Origin: Mucilaginibacter rigui
GTDB taxonomy: Bacteria; Bacteroidota; Bacteroidia; Sphingobacteriales; Sphingobacteriaceae
Assembly: GCF_014773275.1 (NCBI RefSeq)
Contig: NZ_JACWMW010000005.1
Location: forward strand, 1 to 64,000
DNA: 64,000 nt
Reading direction: 5' to 3'
Shown: in pieces, positions 63,201 through 64,000 of the stretch
Layout: the number at the start of each line of letters is the position of its first letter
How positions within the stretch are numbered: the first letter of the stretch is position 1
Notes under the pieces: model-generated
Database searches by the model: none
What the model saw: only the letters and a program-made list of their open reading frames with translations
Told to the model about the DNA's origin: nothing
Translations under genes and position numbers: made by a program

Positions 63201-63398
63201 ATGAAAAAAATCAGTACCAAGTACAAGTTACTTACAAGAGAGGAAACAAAAAAAATTTTAGGTGGTAATCCAGTAGAACCACCCTGCCCGGACGGCAAAG
63301 TAAGGAAAAGTTGTTTTTCAGGTGGATACTTTGGTGGAATACCTGTTAATCACAACTACTGTCTATTGCCAGATGAGCCTTGTCCCCTAGGATCGTAA
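63201..63398 (+). CDS. Small double-glycine leader peptide, putative ribosomal natural-product precursor
   Basis: A 65-residue peptide. The leader (residues 1-22) is MKKISTKYKLLTREETKKILGG: a Lys-rich start, a helix, and a terminal Gly-Gly. This matches the leaders of double-glycine peptides processed by C39 peptidases, and the natural-product precursors described in the CFB group of Bacteroidota. The core has four Cys (29, 38, 54, 61), five Gly-rich turns and several Pro. No modifying enzyme or peptidase gene is in the window; partners may be elsewhere. Function (bacteriocin, signal or other) is not known. A 20-bp perfect hairpin follows. Confidence 0.65.
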   Translation: MKKISTKYKLLTREETKKILGGNPVEPPCPDGKVRKSCFSGGYFGGIPVNHNYCLLPDEPCPLGS

Positions 63399-63411
63399 CA
63401 GCCATAATTTT

Positions 63412-63458
63412 ACAGCAGCTAAACTTCGCTTTATTAATAAGCGAAGTTTAGCTGCTGT
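63412..63458 (+). terminator. 20-bp perfect hairpin after the peptide gene
   Basis: ACAGCAGCTAAACTTCGCTT and its exact complement flank a 7-nt loop (TATTAAT). Only TTTCTGAG follows, so the T tract is weak. It is probably a terminator or an mRNA-stabilising stem for the small gene. Confidence 0.65.
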
Positions 63459-63536
63459 TTCTGAGATTGCATTTCTTGCGAAGCTGTAATATTTACAGAT
63501 TACTATAGGCGCAAAACTGACAATATTGTAATAACA

Positions 63537-64000
63537 TTAATTCTTTTTAAGCAACGGAATCACCTTCGTACCGATCAGTTCTATCGAGCTCATCAGTTGC
63601 GCATGCGTTAACCCGGCATTATCCATCTGGAAGGTAAACCTGTCTACACCGCCTAAAGCCTCGCTGTGCCTTAATAACTTTTCGGCAACCTGCTGTGGCC
63701 CGCCAACAACTAAAACGCCTTTTGGCGCCACCAGGCTATCAAATTGCGGCCTGGTTACCGGCGGCCAACCCCGCTCCCGCCCTAATTTTGTCCATAGCTC
63801 GGCATAGCCGGGATAATAATCTGCAATGGCTTGTTCATCGGTAGCAGCTACATAGCCCGGAGAATGTAAACCTACCTTTAATTGGTCAGGCGTAAACCCT
63901 GCACGACTGCCAGCCTCACGGTAAATATCAACCAACGGGCGGAAGCGGTGAGTTTCGCCACCTATTACTGCTACCATTAAAGGTAAACCCAAGCTGCCCG
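63537..64000 (-). CDS. LLM-class flavin-dependent oxidoreductase, C-terminal part (partial)
   Basis: The gene enters from the right edge; about 153 residues of its C-terminal part are visible. GSLGLPLMVAVIGG, a region typical of luciferase-like monooxygenases, is followed by YREAGSRAGFTPDQLKV and VVGGPQQVAEKLL (phosphate-binding region). The N-terminal half and the start codon lie outside the window. Substrate unknown. Confidence 0.88.
   Translation of the reverse strand, partial: GSLGLPLMVAVIGGETHRFRPLVDIYREAGSRAGFTPDQLKVGLHSPGYVAATDEQAIADYYPGYAELWTKLGRERGWPPVTRPQFDSLVAPKGVLVVGGPQQVAEKLLRHSEALGGVDRFTFQMDNAGLTHAQLMSSIELIGTKVIPLLKKN

Overview
The window looks like a chromosomal segment from a Bacteroidota bacterium, most likely family Sphingobacteriaceae (Mucilaginibacter or Pedobacter-like; inference). 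The evidence is a PKD-repeat giant adhesin with a gliding/type IX sorting C-terminus next to a PorP/SprF gene, paired TolC/adaptor/RND genes of the Bacteroidota type, an OmpA protein with a thrombospondin type-3 repeat, almost no Shine-Dalgarno sequences, and several promoter-like TAnnTTTG boxes. Nearly all of it is ordinary core genome. I see no prophage, transposase, CRISPR array or integron.

Layout. 1-3965: end of an M28 peptidase, then a leftward cluster of a GH20 hexosaminidase, a lipoprotein and a small acidic protein. 4141-9221: leftward trxB, M19 dipeptidase, DUF3592 protein, biotin-dependent carboxyltransferase and a LOG-family gene. 9350-14461: exported protein, guaB and an M16 peptidase pair (one active, one inactive). 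14691-18692: HEAT-like protein, GH16 lipoprotein, gpmA, acetate transporter and an AHSA1-like protein. 18804-24032: OmpA protein, a frameshifted maleylpyruvate isomerase-type gene, OsmC, DinB and SpmA/B-like genes. 24170-31018: the 1645-residue type IX cargo, its SprF-like partner, a small membrane protein and a second OsmC gene. 31025-39681: a TetR gene, two membrane genes, then an RND efflux operon with its own TetR gene. 39795-48601: purB, Nfu, inositol phosphatase, lgt-mtaB and small genes. 48726-53529: ubiX, a coupled ppk1-ppx pair, yajQ and rnhA. 53625-63113: copper-type P-ATPase, tRNA-His, a four-gene operon (glycosyltransferase, trmN6, phosphoesterase, fbp), pbpC and an exonuclease. 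63201-64000: a small double-glycine peptide gene and the end of a luciferase-like oxidoreductase gene.

The most unusual points are: the orphan cysteine-containing double-glycine peptide at 63201-63398 followed by a 20-bp perfect hairpin; the single-base frameshift near 21005; four families of palindromic intergenic elements; candidate TetR operators around the efflux operon; and three genes whose -7-like box lies only 4-5 nt before the ATG, suggesting leaderless mRNAs. No clearly new multi-gene system is visible. The orphan peptide is the best candidate for something undescribed.
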